Made by a program: the position numbers and the translations under genes. A model generated the notes under the pieces. That model made no database searches, was not told the DNA's origin, and worked only from the letters and a program-made list of their open reading frames with translations. From Alphaproteobacteria bacterium (GTDB lineage: Bacteria; Pseudomonadota; Alphaproteobacteria; Caulobacterales; Maricaulaceae), in assembly GCA_030428405.1 (NCBI GenBank), contig JAUIEH010000099.1, positions 1 to 8,281 on the forward strand: 8,281 nucleotides of DNA, read 5' to 3'. Positions 6,177-8,281 of this stretch are shown piece after piece. Every line of letters starts with the position of its first letter. Positions within the stretch are counted from its first letter, which is position 1.

Positions 6177-7193
6177 ATGAGCGACGTCGCCGAACCAGCA
6201 GCGCCCGCCGCTAACTGGCCGAGCATTTTTGGCCGGATATCGCCTGACGCTAAAATATTCCCCGGCGCGCTCGCCATCATCCTCGCAATCGGCTTGTTCC
6301 TGGTCACCAGTTTTCTGGCCGCGATTCCTGCCATAGTGCCGTTGCTGATGTCGCCGGAATTGCTTGCGAACACCGAGCCGGGCGCTCTGCCTGCGACCGA
6401 GTCGATGGGTTTCATTCTGCTCATCGCCATCGCCATTCAGTTTCCGCTGATGATCGGCGCAGCGATCCTGATGGCGAAGGCGTTCGAGCGGCGCTCGCTC
6501 GCCTCGATCGGGTTTTCCGGCCCGTCGGGCTTCGTTCGCTATCTGCGCGGCCTCGGCGCCGGTGTCGGCATGGCGATCTTGCTCATGGTCCTGTCAGGGC
6601 TCGCGCTTGGACTTTCAGGCGTGGACATGACGGGCATGGAGCTTGAGGGCGAGCCAAACTGGGCGCGTCTTCAGGAGACGGAGGTTATTCTCGCGCTTGC
6701 CGCCGTCATTGTCATTTTTCTTATTCAAAGCGCGGCGGAAGAAATCGTCATGCGCGGCTGGCTGATGTCGAGCCTTGCGGCGCGCTGGACGCGAGTCGCA
6801 GCCGTTTTCGCAAGTTCGCTCGTCTTCGGCCTTTTGCACTTTCACTTCTTCATGGTCGGCGTCGATTTCGGTCTTATGGGCGTAGCGGCCGTCACTGCGC
6901 TTGGCGTTGTGGCGGCGTTCTGGGCGCTGACCGAGCGCGGCATTTATGGCGCATGCGGACTGCATGGCGGCTTCAACGTCACCGCCATCGGTTTGTCGCT
7001 TGTCGCCTTGGTTGTCACCTCGGATGAATCTCTCGCAACAGCATTCGCCCAGGCGCTGGAAGCCAATACCGGCGTTGATGAGCAGAGCGCATCCATGATG
7101 CAGGTGAGCGTACAGCTCGCATTGTTCGGCGTCGCCGCCAGCATCGCCGCCTTCATCTGGTCACGGAGCACAGCGCGGCGCGCGCAGGGATGA
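6177..7193 (+). CDS. CPBP-family intramembrane metalloprotease (first of tandem pair)
   Basis: The protein has 338 residues and is multi-pass, with hydrophobic segments near 28-57, 77-100, 122-147, 169-185, 206-225, 231-250, 262-280 and 311-328. All the active-site motifs of the CAAX protease and bacteriocin-processing (CPBP/Abi, Rce1-like) family are present: E188-E189-I-V-M-R193 in a helix after Q-S-A-A, F217-G-L-L-H221, and H263-G-G-F-N267. In Rce1-type enzymes the glutamate and the two histidines form the catalytic centre, so this copy looks catalytically intact. The substrate is unknown; bacterial relatives include bacteriocin maturation or immunity proteins and many of undefined role. 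The ATG follows GAGGAG (6166-6171) by five bases. The stop overlaps the ATG of the second CPBP gene. An E-R-R-S-L-A-S-I-G-F block at 104-113 is shared with that neighbour, which supports origin by tandem duplication. Confidence 0.93.
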   Translation: MSDVAEPAAPAANWPSIFGRISPDAKIFPGALAIILAIGLFLVTSFLAAIPAIVPLLMSPELLANTEPGALPATESMGFILLIAIAIQFPLMIGAAILMAKAFERRSLASIGFSGPSGFVRYLRGLGAGVGMAILLMVLSGLALGLSGVDMTGMELEGEPNWARLQETEVILALAAVIVIFLIQSAAEEIVMRGWLMSSLAARWTRVAAVFASSLVFGLLHFHFFMVGVDFGLMGVAAVTALGVVAAFWALTERGIYGACGLHGGFNVTAIGLSLVALVVTSDESLATAFAQALEANTGVDEQSASMMQVSVQLALFGVAASIAAFIWSRSTARRAQG

Positions 7194-8113
7194 AGCTCAT
7201 CGCGCCGAAATTTGCGTTCGCGCCGGATGCGCCGCGACGCTGGGCGACATGGGCCTTGCTGACGCCGGTCCTGGCGATCGCCTTCACACTAGTGGGCGTC
7301 ATCGGCGCAGCGCTCGCCATATCGCTCGTCATGCCGTCGCTTGGCGAGTTCGATCCGGCGCAGCCGCGCTCCATTCTGGTCGTGCTGCTGATTCCGTTTA
7401 TCGGCGCAGCGGCTCTGACATTCGCCTACACCGCCTTTGTCGAGCGACGCAGCTTCGCCTCCATCGGACTGGGCGGCCCGCACCCGCTCGCGCGCTTCAT
7501 ATTCGGACTGGTGCTCGGCGTCGTGTTCGTGTTTGCGGTCTGCGCGGGCATCGTCGCCTTTGGCGGCGCAGTCATCATCGACTGGGCGCCGAGCTTTGCT
7601 CAGCCCGTCATGCTCGCCTGGACCGCGGCTCTGCTCGCAGGCTTCATAATTCAGGGGAGCACGGAGGAAATCGTCTTTCGCGGCTGGATGATGTCGGCGA
7701 TTGGACCGCGCTGGGGCCTGGCGTTCGCGGTCATCTTGAACTCCGCCGTCTTCGGCCTGCTGCACGCCGCCAATCTGCCCGAGATCAATTGGCTGGCCAT
7801 CGCCAATGTCGGCGTATTCGGCGTCTACATGTCGCTGATGGCGCTGGACGATAAAAACATCTGGCGCGCGTGCGGGTGGCATGCCGGCTGGAACTGGGCG
7901 CTGATGACAGGCTTCGAAATTGAAGTCTCCGGCCTGCCGCCGGCCGTCGACGCGCTCATCGTAGACATCGACCGCGCAGGCGCCTCGGTCATCTCCGGCG
8001 GCGCGTTCGGCCCGGAGGGCTCGATCGTGACGACGGCGGCGCTCATTGCCGGGAGCGCGTATCACGCCTTTCGCTTGCGCGCGCGCGGAGAGGGCCTCGT
8101 CCAAAGCGCGTGA
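7190..8113 (+). CDS. CPBP-family intramembrane metalloprotease (second of tandem pair)
   Basis: The 307-residue multi-pass protein starts at an ATG that overlaps the TGA of the previous gene (ATGA), so translation is very likely coupled; the only upstream signal is a weak AGGG right next to the ATG. The catalytic motifs are complete: E159-E160-I-V-F-R164, F188-G-L-L-H192 and H231-A-G-W-N235. Hydrophobic segments lie near 20-48, 61-82, 102-130, 139-156, 177-192, 200-218 and 276-292. After the catalytic core comes S-G-G-A-F-G-P-E-G-S (269-278), a C-terminal block often seen in this subgroup and absent from the first copy. Compared with its neighbour it shares E-R-R-S-x-A-S-I-G, E-E-I-V-x-R-G-W-x-M-S and F-G-L-L-H, but has clearly diverged elsewhere, so the duplication is old. 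The substrate is unknown. The two might act as a heteromeric pair or on different substrates. Confidence 0.93.
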   Translation: MKLIAPKFAFAPDAPRRWATWALLTPVLAIAFTLVGVIGAALAISLVMPSLGEFDPAQPRSILVVLLIPFIGAAALTFAYTAFVERRSFASIGLGGPHPLARFIFGLVLGVVFVFAVCAGIVAFGGAVIIDWAPSFAQPVMLAWTAALLAGFIIQGSTEEIVFRGWMMSAIGPRWGLAFAVILNSAVFGLLHAANLPEINWLAIANVGVFGVYMSLMALDDKNIWRACGWHAGWNWALMTGFEIEVSGLPPAVDALIVDIDRAGASVISGGAFGPEGSIVTTAALIAGSAYHAFRLRARGEGLVQSA

Positions 8114-8140
8114 CCTCAGCGGCGAAGCATGTCGGAATGG

Positions 8141-8159
8141 CGCCTCGCCAAGGGAGGCG
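8141..8159 (+). promoter_or_regulatory. hairpin covering the ribosome binding site of the next gene
   Basis: CGCCTC (8141-8146) and GAGGCG (8154-8159) form a perfect 6-bp stem with the loop GCCAAGG. The right arm contains the GAGG of the Shine-Dalgarno sequence AGGGAGG (8151-8157), five bases before the GTG at 8163. Folding would hide the site; ribosomes finishing the CPBP gene at 8113 or a small ORF crossing it could open it. Without a U-tract it is a poor terminator. Confidence 0.4.
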
Positions 8160-8162
8160 TGC

Positions 8163-8281
8163 GTGCGACTTGCCGAAGTGATCTGCGTTCTGCGCGAACA
8201 GGCCGAGATCGACGAAAATCTCAGCGTCCAGGAAGTCCTCGACGCCTTTCAGGCGCGCGTTTACGGCCCCTTGCTGATGCT
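8163..8281 (+). CDS. probable ExoD-family membrane protein, 3' end missing
   Basis: Only the first 39 complete codons are in the window. The GTG start is supported by AGGGAGG (8151-8157) at five bases. The reading begins M-R-L-A-E-V-I-C-V-L-R-E-Q-A and goes on to S-V-Q-E-V-L-D-A-F-Q-A-R-V-Y-G-P-L-L-M. This matches the start of ExoD proteins: an amphipathic N-terminal helix, then the 'leLLdalgdRafGpLLLL' pattern that leads into the first membrane helix. ExoD was named for exopolysaccharide production in rhizobia; the biochemical function is not known. The recognition rests on a short stretch, so it is tentative. It lies 49 bases after the second CPBP gene in the same direction and could be part of that unit. 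Confidence 0.6.
   Translation, partial: MRLAEVICVLREQAEIDENLSVQEVLDAFQARVYGPLLM

Noticed and set aside
7289..8104. 271-codon minus-strand open frame opposite the second CPBP gene
   Set aside because: It is the antisense shadow of a gene with complete catalytic motifs. The composition is low in complexity (Arg/Ala/Asp/His) and no start signal is seen.
8129..8281. Alternative plus-strand frames from ATG 8129 or GTG 8159 at the right edge
   Set aside because: They translate to Arg/Ser/Pro-rich sequence typical of a shifted frame, whereas the frame from GTG 8163 gives an ExoD-like N-terminus at correct spacing from AGGGAGG.
1..8281. Defence island, phage, transposon or CRISPR content
   Set aside because: CPBP (Abi-type) proteins sometimes prompt this idea, but no nuclease, toxin, integrase, transposase, direct-repeat array or composition shift is visible.

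Overview
The window is GC-rich and densely coding, with strong third-position G/C bias in the real frames. It reads as a chromosomal core or housekeeping stretch of an alphaproteobacterium. The best pointer is an alphaproteobacterial-type trmFO (folate/FAD-dependent tRNA U54 methyltransferase), supported by an HCCA-isomerase-like DsbA protein, a DUF1330 protein, a YjbR/MmcQ protein and tandem CPBP proteases. A Caulobacterales/Hyphomonadaceae-like host would fit, but that is inference. I see no rRNA, tRNA, CRISPR array, insertion sequence, integrase or attachment site. No intergenic gap exceeds about 160 bases.

Layout. Positions 2-1045 (+) hold the 3' part of a HupE/UreJ_2-type membrane protein, cut by the left edge. 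It converges on a minus-strand pair (1053-2150 and 2147-2563): a two-domain thioredoxin-fold protein of the DsbA/HCCA-isomerase class and a DUF1330 protein, joined by a 4-base GTGA overlap. A divergent gap (2564-2674) carries three perfect inverted repeats and leads into a plus-strand YjbR/MmcQ gene (2675-3070). That gene converges on a small exported protein (3110-3514, minus), which lies downstream of trmFO (3571-4983, minus).

The right third is a plus-strand cluster that diverges from trmFO. It holds a six-helix-type uncharacterised membrane protein (5140-6105), two consecutive paralogous CPBP intramembrane proteases (6177-7193 and 7190-8113, sharing an ATGA overlap), and the first 39 codons of a probable ExoD-family membrane protein (from 8163, cut by the right edge).

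How the genes may work together. The DsbA-like/DUF1330 pair is almost certainly co-translated. The two CPBP proteases are co-translated and form a membrane-biology cluster with the gene before and perhaps the gene after them. The remaining genes look like independent single-gene units. I found no clear evidence of a new multi-gene system. The items most worth a second look are the CPBP tandem cluster, the internally duplicated cysteine-free thioredoxin-fold protein, the three adjacent dyads at 2588-2674, and the hairpin that covers the ribosome binding site of the last gene.
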